Assembly: GCF_002796975.1 (NCBI RefSeq)
Contig: NZ_PEKV01000002.1
Location: forward strand, 103,358 to 167,357
From: Ferrovibrio sp.
GTDB taxonomy: Bacteria; Pseudomonadota; Alphaproteobacteria; Ferrovibrionales; Ferrovibrionaceae
DNA length: 64,000 nt
Reading direction: 5' to 3'
The stretch's first letter is position 1, and each line of letters begins with the position of its first letter. Of the stretch, positions 33,081-41,828 are shown one piece after another. Under the pieces are notes generated by a model. It saw only the letters and a program-made list of their open reading frames with translations. It had not been told where the DNA came from and searched no databases. A program made the position numbers and the translations under genes.

Positions 33081-34048
33081 TGGCCCTGCTGGAAGTCGAC
33101 GACCTGCGCACGCATTTCGCCACCGAGGGCGGCGGCGAGTTCCGCGCGGTCGATGGCATCAGCTTCGCGGTCGAAGCCGGCAAGACGCTCGGCATCGTCG
33201 GCGAGAGCGGCTGCGGCAAGTCGGTCACCTCGCTCACTGTGATGGGGCTCCTGCCGGCGCGCGGCGCGCGTATCGCGGGCGGCAGCATCCGTTTCGATGG
33301 CCGCGACCTGCGCGATCTGCCGGCCGGCAAACTGCGCGACCTGCGCGGTAGCCGCCTGGCGATGATCTTCCAGGAACCGATGACCTCGCTCAATCCGGCC
33401 TACACGATCGGCGACCAGATCATGGAAGGCCTGACCCGTCACAAGGGACTGACGGCAGCGCAGGCGCGCGAGCAGGCCATCGCCATGCTGCGCAAGGTGA
33501 AGATTCCCGCACCGGAGAAGCGCGTCGACGATTATCCGCACCAGCTTTCGGGCGGCATGCGCCAGCGCGCCATGATCGCCATGGCTTTGGCCTGCGGCCC
33601 GGAACTGCTGATTGCCGACGAGCCGACCACGGCGCTGGATGTCACTGTTCAAGCTCAGATACTGGACCTGCTTCGTGAACTGCAGCGCGATCTCGGCACC
33701 GCCATCATGCTGATCAGCCACGATATGGGCGTGATTGCCGAGATGGCCGATCATGTCGCGGTGATGTATGCCGGACGGATCGTCGAACAGGCTTCGGTGG
33801 AACAATTGTTTGACGCGCCGCAGCATCCCTACACCATCGGGCTTCTCGGCTCGATCCCGCGCCTCGACCAGACCAAAGACCGCCTCGCCTCCATCGAAGG
33901 CAGCGTGCCGGATCCGAGCGATCCGCCGCCCGGCTGCAGCTTCAGCCCGCGCTGCCCGTTTGCCGAAGCGCAATGCCGCGCGGCGCCGCCTGCCCTGCGC
34001 GACGTGCTGCCGGGTCATGCGGTGGCCTGCTGGAAGGCGCCGCTATGA
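33080..34048 (+). CDS. Peptide-type ABC transporter ATP-binding protein (DppD/OppD-like)
   Basis: A 322-residue ATPase with Walker A GESGCGKS, signature [20 protein letters not shown], Walker [13 protein letters not shown] and the switch His in LISHDMG. The C-terminal oligopeptide extension includes [20 protein letters not shown] with a four-Cys pattern that in Dpp/Opp ATPases can bind an iron-sulfur cluster. It energises uptake by the two permeases encoded further down. Coupled to its neighbours by TGATG at the start and ATGA at the end. Confidence 0.95.
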   Translation: MALLEVDDLRTHFATEGGGEFRAVDGISFAVEAGKTLGIVGESGCGKSVTSLTVMGLLPARGARIAGGSIRFDGRDLRDLPAGKLRDLRGSRLAMIFQEPMTSLNPAYTIGDQIMEGLTRHKGLTAAQAREQAIAMLRKVKIPAPEKRVDDYPHQLSGGMRQRAMIAMALACGPELLIADEPTTALDVTVQAQILDLLRELQRDLGTAIMLISHDMGVIAEMADHVAVMYAGRIVEQASVEQLFDAPQHPYTIGLLGSIPRLDQTKDRLASIEGSVPDPSDPPPGCSFSPRCPFAEAQCRAAPPALRDVLPGHAVACWKAPL

Positions 34049-35112
34049 CGAACCTGCTGGAAGTCCGCGACCTGACCAAGCATTTCACCGCGCGCACCAA
34101 CTGGTTCGGCCGCCCTGTCAGCTTCGTCAATGCCGTCGACGATGTCAGCTTCGACCTGAAAGCCGGCGAGACGCTGAGTCTCGTGGGCGAAAGCGGCTGC
34201 GGCAAGTCGACCACCGGCCGGCTGTTACTCCGCCTGATCGATCCCACTGCCGGCTCCATTCGCTTCGAGGGCCGCGACATCACGCAGCTGACCGGCACGG
34301 CGCTCCGGGACCTGCGCCGCGAGATGCAGCTGGTCTTCCAGGACCCCTATGCCTCGCTCAATCCGCGCATGACGGTGGGCGATATCCTGGCCGAGCCGCT
34401 GATGCTGCATGGCATGGTGCCGGCCGGCCAGCGCAAGGCCCGCGTCGAGGAACTGCTCGGCCTGGTCGGGCTGCGTGCCTCTCACGCGCGCCGTTATCCG
34501 CATGAATTCTCTGGCGGCCAGCGCCAGCGCGTCGGCATCGCCCGTGCGCTTGCGGTCGAGCCCAGGCTGATCGTCTGCGACGAAGCCGTCTCGGCGCTCG
34601 ATGTCTCGGTGCAGGCCCAGGTACTGAACCTGCTGAAGGACCTGCAGGCGCGGCTTGGCATCGCCATGGTGTTTATCGCGCATGACCTCGCCGTGGTGCG
34701 CCATATCTCGCAGCGCATCGCCGTGATGTATCTCGGCAATATCGTCGAGATCGCGCCGACGGCCGAGCTGTTCACGCGACCGCAGCATCCCTATACCCGC
34801 GCGCTGCTCTCGGCCATCCCGGTGCCGCAGCCCAAGGCTGCGCGCCAGCGCATGATTCTGACCGGCGACGTGCCGAGCCCGATCAATCCGCCGAGCGGCT
34901 GCCGCTTTCACACGCGCTGCCCCTTCGCCACCGATCTGTGCAAGCAGACAGCGCCGGCAATGGAAACAACATCACAGGGCCACAGCGTCGCCTGCCATCA
35001 CTGGCGCGAACTGCCCGTCGCCGCTCCGCTGCCGGTCGAAGGCGACAGCGCAGGCGCCGCGCGCCTGGCCCGGCTGCAGGCCCGTTTTACCGAAACCGCA
35101 TCGCAATCATAA
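34045..35112 (+). CDS. Peptide-type ABC transporter ATP-binding protein (DppF/OppF-like)
   Basis: A 355-residue second ATPase. Walker A is GESGCGKST, signature [20 protein letters not shown], Walker [13 protein letters not shown] and the switch His in FIAHDLAVV. The C-terminal part has [20 protein letters not shown], again the Cys-rich oligopeptide extension, followed by a ~40-residue tail. The start is set by the ATGA overlap; a longer upstream frame is not family-like. It pairs with the preceding DppD-like protein as heterodimer. The binding-protein gene follows 17 bp downstream. Confidence 0.95.
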   Translation: MTNLLEVRDLTKHFTARTNWFGRPVSFVNAVDDVSFDLKAGETLSLVGESGCGKSTTGRLLLRLIDPTAGSIRFEGRDITQLTGTALRDLRREMQLVFQDPYASLNPRMTVGDILAEPLMLHGMVPAGQRKARVEELLGLVGLRASHARRYPHEFSGGQRQRVGIARALAVEPRLIVCDEAVSALDVSVQAQVLNLLKDLQARLGIAMVFIAHDLAVVRHISQRIAVMYLGNIVEIAPTAELFTRPQHPYTRALLSAIPVPQPKAARQRMILTGDVPSPINPPSGCRFHTRCPFATDLCKQTAPAMETTSQGHSVACHHWRELPVAAPLPVEGDSAGAARLARLQARFTETASQS

Positions 35113-35129
35113 ACAGGAGAGGCAGACAG

Positions 35130-36635
35130 ATGAAAAAGACTGCATTGGCGGCGATTGCCGCAGTACTGGTACTGGGCGCTGGCGGCGCATCGGCCCAGAC
35201 GCTGAAATTCGGCCTGGCCGAAGACCCGGACGCGCTCGATCCAACGCTGGCCCGCACTTTCGTTGGCCGCCTGGTCTTCTCGGCCTTGTGCGACAAGCTG
35301 GTCGACATCTCGCCCGACCTCAAGGTCGTGCCGCAGCTGGCCACCGAATGGAAATGGTCGGCCGACAACAAGAGCCTGACCTTCAAGCTGCGTCCGAACG
35401 TGACCTTCCATGACGGCGAGAAATTCGATGCCGCCGCGGTGAAGTACAATATCGAGCGCCACAAGACCATGCAGGGTTCGCAGCGCCGCGGCGAACTCTC
35501 GGCCGTCACCTCGGTCGAGGTGGTCGATCCGCTGACCGTCAAGCTCAACACCTCGGCGCCCTTCGCCCCGCTGCTGGCCACGCTGACCGACCGCGCCGGC
35601 ATGATGATCTCGCCCAAGGCGGGTCAGGCGCTGGGCGACAAGTTCGCCACCGCACCGGTCTGCGCCGGCCCGTTCAAGTTCGTCGAACGCGTGGCGCAGG
35701 ACCGTATCGTGGTCGAGAAATATGACGGCTACTGGAACAAGGCCAATGTGCATTTCTCGCGCATCGAGTTCCGCCCGTTCATCGACGCCACCGTGCGTCT
35801 CGCCAATCTGCGCTCGGGCCAGCTTGACTTCCTCGAACGTCTCGCTGCCACCGATGCCAAGGCGGTGCAGAAGGACAGCAAGCTGAAATTCGCCTCGATC
35901 ACGGAAATCGGCTACTACGGCATCACCATCAATATCGGCAAGAGCGAGAAGTCGAAGACCTCGGCGCTGGGCTCCAATCCGAAGATCCGTGAAGCCTTCG
36001 AGCTGTCGCTTGACCGCAACGGCATCAACAAGGTGGTGTTCGACGGCCTGGCCACGCCGGGCAACCAGTGGGTCGCGCCGAACAGCCCCTACTATGCCAA
36101 GTCGGTACCTGTTCCGAAGCGCGATGTCGCGAAAGCCAAGGCACTGCTGAAGGAAGCCGGCAATCCGAACCCCGTGGTCAACCTGGTGACGCCGACCACG
36201 ACGGATGCCAGCAAGATCGCGCAGGTGGTGCAGGCGATGGCGAAGGAAGCCGGCTTCGATGTCCGCATCCAGGCCACTGAGTTTGCCACCTCGCTGAACA
36301 TGGCCGACAAGGGCGACTTCGAGGCCTATATCCTGGCCTGGAGCGGTCGCCCCGATCCGGACGGCAATCTCTACAGCTTCCACGCCTGCAAGCAGCCACT
36401 GAACTATTCCGGTATGTGCAACCCGGCGCTGGATGAGGTGCTGAACGACAGTCGCCTGACCACCGACATGACCCAGCGCCAGGCGGCCTGGGACAAGGCG
36501 GCGAAGATCGTCAGTGCCGAGCGGCCGATCATCTACCTGCTGCACCGCAAGTGGCTCTATGCCCATAGAGCCAAGCTGACCGGGTTCAAGGAATATCCGG
36601 ACGGCCTGGTCCGCTTCGTCGGCATGAAGATGTAA
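35130..36635 (+). CDS. ABC transporter substrate-binding protein, peptide family 5
   Basis: A 501-residue periplasmic binding protein (SBP_bac_5). A signal peptide (MKKTALAAIAAVLVLGAGG, cleavage at ASA-QTL) is followed by KFGLAEDPDALDPTLARTFV, LATEWKWSADNKSLTFKLRP and VTFHDGEKFDAAAVKYNIER, then IREAFELSLDRNGINKVVFD. The family binds di- and oligopeptides, but also glutathione, opines and nickel chelates. AGGAG lies 10 bp before the ATG. Because the operon contains a GGT-like enzyme, a gamma-glutamyl compound or glutathione-like peptide is a reasonable guess. Confidence 0.95.
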   Translation: MKKTALAAIAAVLVLGAGGASAQTLKFGLAEDPDALDPTLARTFVGRLVFSALCDKLVDISPDLKVVPQLATEWKWSADNKSLTFKLRPNVTFHDGEKFDAAAVKYNIERHKTMQGSQRRGELSAVTSVEVVDPLTVKLNTSAPFAPLLATLTDRAGMMISPKAGQALGDKFATAPVCAGPFKFVERVAQDRIVVEKYDGYWNKANVHFSRIEFRPFIDATVRLANLRSGQLDFLERLAATDAKAVQKDSKLKFASITEIGYYGITINIGKSEKSKTSALGSNPKIREAFELSLDRNGINKVVFDGLATPGNQWVAPNSPYYAKSVPVPKRDVAKAKALLKEAGNPNPVVNLVTPTTTDASKIAQVVQAMAKEAGFDVRIQATEFATSLNMADKGDFEAYILAWSGRPDPDGNLYSFHACKQPLNYSGMCNPALDEVLNDSRLTTDMTQRQAAWDKAAKIVSAERPIIYLLHRKWLYAHRAKLTGFKEYPDGLVRFVGMKM

Positions 36636-36639
36636 TGCC

Positions 36640-36669
36640 CCGGAGGGCGCGCTTCAGCGCGCCCTCCGG
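36640..36669 (+). terminator. Stem-loop between the binding-protein and first permease genes
   Basis: A perfect 13-bp GC-rich stem (36640-36652 with 36657-36669) closed by a TTCA loop, beginning 5 bp after the stop codon. The tail is CTCTCTTTC rather than a T-run, so it probably stabilises the upstream mRNA or attenuates, raising binding protein over permease. Confidence 0.7.
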
Positions 36670-36690
36670 CTCTCTTTCGTAAAGTCCAAG

Positions 36691-37632
36691 ATGACCCGCT
36701 TCCTGATCCGGCGCCTTGCCATCCTGCTGCCGACACTGCTGTTCGTGTCGATCATCATCTTCGGGCTGCAGCAGCTGTTGCCCGGCGATCCCGCCATTGC
36801 CATGGCCGGCGAGGAGCGCGATCCGCAGGCGATTGCCGACATCCGCGCGAAATACAATCTCGACAAACCGATCTGGGTTCAGTACGGCCTGTGGATCGGC
36901 GGCATCCTGCAGGGCGATTTCGGTGAGTCGATCCGCATTCAGCTGCCGGTTTCCCAGCTGCTGCTGGAAAAACTGCCGGTCACCATCGAACTGGCCATCG
37001 TCTCGATGCTGATCGCGCTCGCCGTCGGGCTGCCAGCTGGCGTTATTTCCGCCTTACATAACGGCCGTTGGCCCGATTACGTCGCCAATGTAATCGGGCT
37101 CTGGGGCCTGTCGACGCCAAATTTCTGGCTCGGCATCATGATGATCCTGTTGTTCTCGGTGCATCTCGGCTGGCTGCCAGCCTCGGGCTATGTCTCGCCC
37201 ATGGAAGACCTCTGGGGCAATCTGCAGGCCATGATCATGCCGGCCTTCGTGCTCGGCACCGGCATTGCCGCCGTCTTCATGCGCCATACCCGCAGCGCCA
37301 TGCTGCAGGTTCTGGCCAGCGATTATATCCGCACCGCCCGCGCCAAAGGCCTGTATGAGCGCGTGGTGATCGGCAAGCATGCCTTCCGCAATGCCGCCGT
37401 GCCGGTGATCACGCTGGGCGCGCTGGAATTCGGCCAGCTGCTGTCCGGCGCCGTGCTGACCGAACAGATTTTCTCCATTCCCGGCTTCGGCAAGCTGATC
37501 GTCGATGCGGTGTTCAACCGCGACTACGCCGTCGTCCAGGGTGTCGTGCTCTGTACCGCCACCGCCTATATCCTGTTGAACCTGCTGGCCGACATCGCCT
37601 ACTTCCTGGTCAATCCAAGGCTGCGCTCATGA
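36691..37632 (+). CDS. Peptide-type ABC transporter permease (DppB-like)
   Basis: A 313-residue permease with six hydrophobic segments. It begins FLIRRLAILLPTLLFVSIII and contains LPGDPAIAMAGEERDPQAIA, the EAA-type loop DYIRTARAKGLYERVVIGKH with AFRNAAVPVITLGALEFGQL, and a C-terminus ending LADIAYFLVNPRLRS, all standard for DppB. It forms the membrane channel with the next gene product, to which it is coupled by an ATGA overlap. Confidence 0.95.
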   Translation: MTRFLIRRLAILLPTLLFVSIIIFGLQQLLPGDPAIAMAGEERDPQAIADIRAKYNLDKPIWVQYGLWIGGILQGDFGESIRIQLPVSQLLLEKLPVTIELAIVSMLIALAVGLPAGVISALHNGRWPDYVANVIGLWGLSTPNFWLGIMMILLFSVHLGWLPASGYVSPMEDLWGNLQAMIMPAFVLGTGIAAVFMRHTRSAMLQVLASDYIRTARAKGLYERVVIGKHAFRNAAVPVITLGALEFGQLLSGAVLTEQIFSIPGFGKLIVDAVFNRDYAVVQGVVLCTATAYILLNLLADIAYFLVNPRLRS

Positions 37633-38516
37633 GCGAGGCTGTGATTCCCGCGCCCGCAGCGAAACCCGCCACAGAGCAGAGCCCGGCGCGACGCGCGCTG
37701 CGCCGCCTGTTCCGCCGCAAGGGTGCCGTCGTCGGTCTCGTCGTCGTGCTGGTCTTCGTCGGCATGGCCTTGCTGGCCGACGTCATCTCGCCCTATGACC
37801 CAATTGCTGCCGACTGGGGTGCGTTACGCGGCGAGCCGAGTGCAGAGCATCTGTTCGGCAGTGACGAACTCGGCCGCGACGTGCTGAGCCGGGTGATCCA
37901 TGGTGCCAGCGCCTCGCTGTTTGCCGGCGTCATCTCGGTGTTGCTGGCACTGCTGATCGGGATTCCCGTGGGGTTGCTGTCGGGCTACGCCGGTGGTCTC
38001 GTGGACGGTGTGATCATGCGTTTCACCGATGCCATGCTGGCGGTGCCCTTCCTGATCCTGGCGATCGCCATGGCCGCCTTCCTCGGCCCCAGCCTGACCA
38101 ACGCGATGATCGCCATCGGCATCGCGGCAGCCCCCATCTTCGTGCGACTGACCCGTGCGCAGGTGCAGGCCGTGAAGGTGGAAGACTATATCGAAGCGGC
38201 ACATGCAGTAGGGAACTCGCCGCTGCGCATCGCGCTGCGCCATATCCTGCCCAATATCTGGCCCGCCCTCATGGTGCAGTCGACGCTGACGATTGCCTCC
38301 GCCATCATCGCCGAGGCCAGCCTTTCCTTTCTCGGCCTCGGGCAGCAGCCGCCGGAACCGAGCTGGGGCAGCATGCTGAACACCGCCAAGGATTACATGT
38401 CCGAAGCACCCTGGATGGCGGTCTGGCCCGGCCTGTCGATTTTCCTGGTCGTGCTCTGCTTCAACCTTCTGGGCGACGGCCTGCGCGACGCCTTCGATCC
38501 GCGTCACAGGGATTAG
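37629..38516 (+). CDS. Peptide-type ABC transporter permease (DppC-like)
   Basis: A 295-residue permease. After a cytoplasmic N-terminus and a first helix (AVVGLVVVLVFVGMALLADV) come HLFGSDELGRDVLSRVIHGA, typical of DppC, the EAA loop VKVEDYIEAAHAVGNSPLRI with LRHILPNIWPALMVQSTLTI, and LSFLGLGQQPPEPSWGSML. It ends with FNLLGDGLRDAFDPRHRD. This closes the complete five-gene importer. A ~80 bp gap with no strong terminator separates it from the cupin gene. Confidence 0.95.
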   Translation: MSEAVIPAPAAKPATEQSPARRALRRLFRRKGAVVGLVVVLVFVGMALLADVISPYDPIAADWGALRGEPSAEHLFGSDELGRDVLSRVIHGASASLFAGVISVLLALLIGIPVGLLSGYAGGLVDGVIMRFTDAMLAVPFLILAIAMAAFLGPSLTNAMIAIGIAAAPIFVRLTRAQVQAVKVEDYIEAAHAVGNSPLRIALRHILPNIWPALMVQSTLTIASAIIAEASLSFLGLGQQPPEPSWGSMLNTAKDYMSEAPWMAVWPGLSIFLVVLCFNLLGDGLRDAFDPRHRD

Positions 38517-38597
38517 TCCTTCCGGGAATGATCCCTCGCCCCTTGTCGCGATGACGGGTGGGGACTACCATTCTCCGTATACGTTGTGGAGGATGCC

Positions 38598-39089
38598 ATG
38601 GGTCACGATCATCATCACGATACCGACTGGAAACACGACGGCGTGCAGGTGATCCCGGGCGACCAACTCGACCCGACCTCAGCCGGCAAGACCGCCGGCA
38701 TGAACCGCGCCACCGCCATCAACCTTGCCCGCAACGGCGCGCAGAAGATCTGGGCCGGCACCGTGCATATCCATGCCAATGCCAAGACCGGCGCGCATCA
38801 TCACGGCGATCTGGAAAGCGTGATCTATGTCGTGAAAGGCAAGGCGCGCATGCGCTGGGGCAACAATCTCGAATTCGTGGCCGAGGCTGGTCCAGGCGAT
38901 TTCATCTTCGTGCCGCCTTATGTGCCGCATCAGGAAATCAACGCCAGCAGCGACGAGACTCTGGAATGCGTGCTGGTCCGTTCCGGCCAGGAACCGGTGG
39001 TGGTCAATCTCGACATTGAACCGGTCGAAAAGCCGGAGAATGTTCCCTGGGTAGATCCCATCCATGCGGATCCGAACGCAAAGCGCTGA
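38598..39089 (+). CDS. Cupin-domain protein
   Basis: A 163-residue single-domain cupin. A His-rich N-terminus (MGHDHHHDTDWKHDG) precedes the cupin core: motif 1 is THVHIHANAKTGAHHHGDLE-like (as HIHANAKTGAHHHGDLES with the metal-binding His pair and Glu) and motif 2 is PGDFIFVPPYVPHQEINAS. It resembles RmlC-type cupins of unknown substrate that handle sugar or organic acid derivatives. GGAGGA at 38588-38593 supports ATG 38598. It may belong to the peptide operon, but the 81 bp gap leaves that open. Confidence 0.85.
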   Translation: MGHDHHHDTDWKHDGVQVIPGDQLDPTSAGKTAGMNRATAINLARNGAQKIWAGTVHIHANAKTGAHHHGDLESVIYVVKGKARMRWGNNLEFVAEAGPGDFIFVPPYVPHQEINASSDETLECVLVRSGQEPVVVNLDIEPVEKPENVPWVDPIHADPNAKR

Positions 39090-39108
39090 TTCGTCACCTG
39101 CCCCTGAG

Positions 39109-40029
39109 ATGAACTTTCTCACCCGCCTGCACGGTTCCGGCAACCGGCGCGGCATCATTTCCTTCCTGCTCGCAGTCTTCCTCTTCACCATCAACGAGGC
39201 GCTGTGCAAGCTGGTCTATGGCGCCGTTTCGACGCACCAGATCCTTGCGCTGCGCGGCGTGATCGCCACCGTCGCCGTGCTGGGCCTGATCCAGGCCTCT
39301 GGCGCGATGCCGCGCATCCTGCGGATGTTCGACCGCCCGGTGCTGCTACGCAGCAGCATCGACCTGATCAGCAGCTACTTCTACATGATCGCATTGTTCC
39401 ACACGCCGATCAGCAACGTGATGGCCATTCATATGTCCTCGCCCCTGATGATGACGGCGGTGGTGGCCATCGTGCTGCGTGAGACGGTCGGCTGGCGGCG
39501 CTGGAGCGCGGTGGCGGTCGGCTTCCTCGGCGTCCTGCTGGTGGTGCAGCCGCGTGCGGAAAATTTCAGCGCCTATTCGATGCTCGGCGTCGGTGCCGCG
39601 GCTTTTGTGGTGCTGCGCGATCTGGTGACCAAGAGGATCGCGGCCGAAATCCCCTCTGCCATCATCATCCTGACCAATGTCGGTATGCTGACCCTGGTGT
39701 CGCTGACACTCGCCCTGCTCGAGGGCTGGGTGACGATGACCTTGGGCCAGTTCAGCTTCGTGGCGATTGCCGCGCTCTGCATTGCAGTCGGCTATATCTG
39801 CACCGTCGATGCCTTCCGCCATGCCGAGGTGACCGTGATCGTGCCGATGCGCTATGCCGGCCTGCCGCTGGCGCTGCTGCTGGGCTATTTCATCTGGGGC
39901 GATGTGCCGAATACGCTGGCCAGCGTCGGCATCGTACTGATCGTCGGCAGCGGACTCTATGTACTGCACCGCGAACGCCTGCGCGGCAAGGAAGCCGCCG
40001 CGCAGGCGGCGGCGACACCGCCGCCCTGA
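39109..40029 (+). CDS. DMT superfamily (EamA) transporter
   Basis: A 306-residue integral membrane protein with about ten hydrophobic segments in two EamA repeats (FLLAVFLFTINEALCKLVYG to GFLGVLLVVQPRAENFSAYS, then GVGAAAFVVLRDLVTKRIAA to VPNTLASVGIVLIVGSGLYV). The family mostly exports amino acids and small metabolites. It starts 19 bp after the cupin and converges on recJ with adjacent stop codons. Direction and substrate are unknown. After a peptide and gamma-glutamyl degradation operon, export of surplus amino acid is a reasonable guess. Confidence 0.88.
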   Translation: MNFLTRLHGSGNRRGIISFLLAVFLFTINEALCKLVYGAVSTHQILALRGVIATVAVLGLIQASGAMPRILRMFDRPVLLRSSIDLISSYFYMIALFHTPISNVMAIHMSSPLMMTAVVAIVLRETVGWRRWSAVAVGFLGVLLVVQPRAENFSAYSMLGVGAAAFVVLRDLVTKRIAAEIPSAIIILTNVGMLTLVSLTLALLEGWVTMTLGQFSFVAIAALCIAVGYICTVDAFRHAEVTVIVPMRYAGLPLALLLGYFIWGDVPNTLASVGIVLIVGSGLYVLHRERLRGKEAAAQAAATPPP

Positions 40030-41826
40030 CTAGGCAGGCTGCGCCGCGTCTTCCAGCACGAACTGCACGCGCTTTTCGCCGCGCCAGTGATTGGTGCGCA
40101 GATGGCCGCCGATATGCAGCGGCGATCCGGTCTGACGCGCCTGCATCAGGGCCGGACCGAGATCGGCCTCGACCGAACGGAAGGCAATCGCCGCCAACCG
40201 CGGCCCGCTGCCGTCGCCTGACGTGATCATGCAGCGCACATGCTTCTCACCCACCACATCGGCAGTGACGACGCGTGCGCCGGCCAGCGCGAAGCGCGGC
40301 TCAGGGTTGCCGGAGCCGTAAGGACCAAGCTGTTCCAGCTTGTCGCAGAGGTCGGCATTGGCGCCGCCAATACCGAGCGCGCCATCGAAACCCATGGACG
40401 ATGAGGCGCCGGCCGCCTGCACGGCAGCATCCAGCCGCGTATTCAGGAAAGCCTTTAGCTCGTTCAGCTTACCGGTTTCCACGGTCAGGCCAGCCGCCAT
40501 GGCATGGCCGCCGCCATTGACCAGCAACCCGGCCTGACTGGCCGCGACCACGGCCGCGCCGAGATCGACGCCGGGGATCGAACGGCCCGACCCTTTGCCG
40601 ATACCGTTCTCATCCAGCGCGATGACAAAGCTCGGCCGACCGGAGGCTTCGCGCACACGCGCCGCCACAATCCCGATCACGCCGGGATGCCAGCCGCGCC
40701 GCGCAACCAAAGCCAGAGCCGCGCTGTCCGGCACATGCTCCAGTTCCTGCATCGCCTCCAGCAGCACGCCGGTCTCGATCTCCTGCCGCTCGCGGTTGTA
40801 GCGATCCAGTTCGCCGGCCATCTGCTGCGCGAGGCGCGCGTCATCGGTGGAGAGCAGCCGCGTGCCGAGATCGGCCTGGCCGACACGGCCGCCGGCATTG
40901 ACGCGCGGTCCGAGCAGGAAACCGAGATGATAGGCGCCGGGCGGCTCGGCGACGCCTGCCACATCGGCCAGGGCCGCCAGCCCCGCATTGCTGCGCGAGC
41001 GCAGGATCTTCAGGCCCTGGTTCACCAGCGCACGGTTCAGCCCGGTGAGTGGCACAACATCGCAGACGGTGCCCAGCGCCACCAGATCGAGCCAGCCGAG
41101 CAGATCGGGCTCCGGACGCTCTTTGGTGTAAAAGCCCATGGCCCGCAGGCGACGATTGATCGCGACCACCATCAGGAAAGTGACGCCGACGGCGGCAAGC
41201 TGGCCGAAACCCGGTGTTTCATCGAGCCGGTTCGGATTGACCACCGCCACCGCTTTGGGCAGTTCCGGTTCTGCCAGATGATGGTCGGCGACGATCACTT
41301 CGAGGCCCGCGGCGGCGGCGTCCCCAAGCGGCGCAAAGGCCAGCGTGCCGCAATCGACCGTGATCACCACCTTGATGCCATCCTGCGCCAGCTTGCGCAG
41401 AGCCGGCGCATTGGGGCCATAACCTTCCTTCAGGCGATCCGGGATATAGACGCGCAGATCGCGACCTATACTGCGGAAGAAACGGTTGAGTAAGGCGGTC
41501 GAAGTTGCACCATCGACATCGTAGTCACCGAACACGGCAACGCGCTCGTCTTTCGCGATGGCATGCGCAAGACGTTCGGCTGCCACATCCATGTCACGGA
41601 AGCGCGACGGATCGGGCAGCAGGCGGCGCAGGCTGGGATTGAGATGGTCGTCGAGGCCGTCCAGCCCGACATTGCGGCCGGCCAGCACGCGGCCGAGGAT
41701 TTCCGGCAGGCCGGCCTGCTGTGCCAGCGCCAGTGCGAGACGGTCATCGGTGTTGCGCAGACGCCAGCGCCGCCCGCCGACGGAGCGGGTCACGCCCAGG
41801 AAAGCAGGCGCGGACTCAACTTGCAT
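40030..41826 (-). CDS. recJ: Single-stranded-DNA-specific exonuclease RecJ
   Basis: A 598-residue RecJ. The DHH domain has VAVFGDYDVDGATSTALLNR, ITVDCGTLAFAPL and VIVADHHLAEPELPKAVAVV, which carry the Mn-binding Asp and His residues. The DHHA1 domain contains GIGKGSGRSIPGVDLGAAVV and NGGGHAMAAGLTVE, and an OB-fold follows (HIGGHLRTNHWRGEKRVQFV). It degrades ssDNA 5' to 3' in recombination and mismatch repair. The ATG at 41826 is preferred over a TTG two codons upstream. It begins 2 bp after glpX and is last in the aminotransferase-hom-glpX-recJ run. Confidence 0.96.
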   Translation of the reverse strand: MQVESAPAFLGVTRSVGGRRWRLRNTDDRLALALAQQAGLPEILGRVLAGRNVGLDGLDDHLNPSLRRLLPDPSRFRDMDVAAERLAHAIAKDERVAVFGDYDVDGATSTALLNRFFRSIGRDLRVYIPDRLKEGYGPNAPALRKLAQDGIKVVITVDCGTLAFAPLGDAAAAGLEVIVADHHLAEPELPKAVAVVNPNRLDETPGFGQLAAVGVTFLMVVAINRRLRAMGFYTKERPEPDLLGWLDLVALGTVCDVVPLTGLNRALVNQGLKILRSRSNAGLAALADVAGVAEPPGAYHLGFLLGPRVNAGGRVGQADLGTRLLSTDDARLAQQMAGELDRYNRERQEIETGVLLEAMQELEHVPDSAALALVARRGWHPGVIGIVAARVREASGRPSFVIALDENGIGKGSGRSIPGVDLGAAVVAASQAGLLVNGGGHAMAAGLTVETGKLNELKAFLNTRLDAAVQAAGASSSMGFDGALGIGGANADLCDKLEQLGPYGSGNPEPRFALAGARVVTADVVGEKHVRCMITSGDGSGPRLAAIAFRSVEADLGPALMQARQTGSPLHIGGHLRTNHWRGEKRVQFVLEDAAQPA

Positions 41827-41828
41827 AA

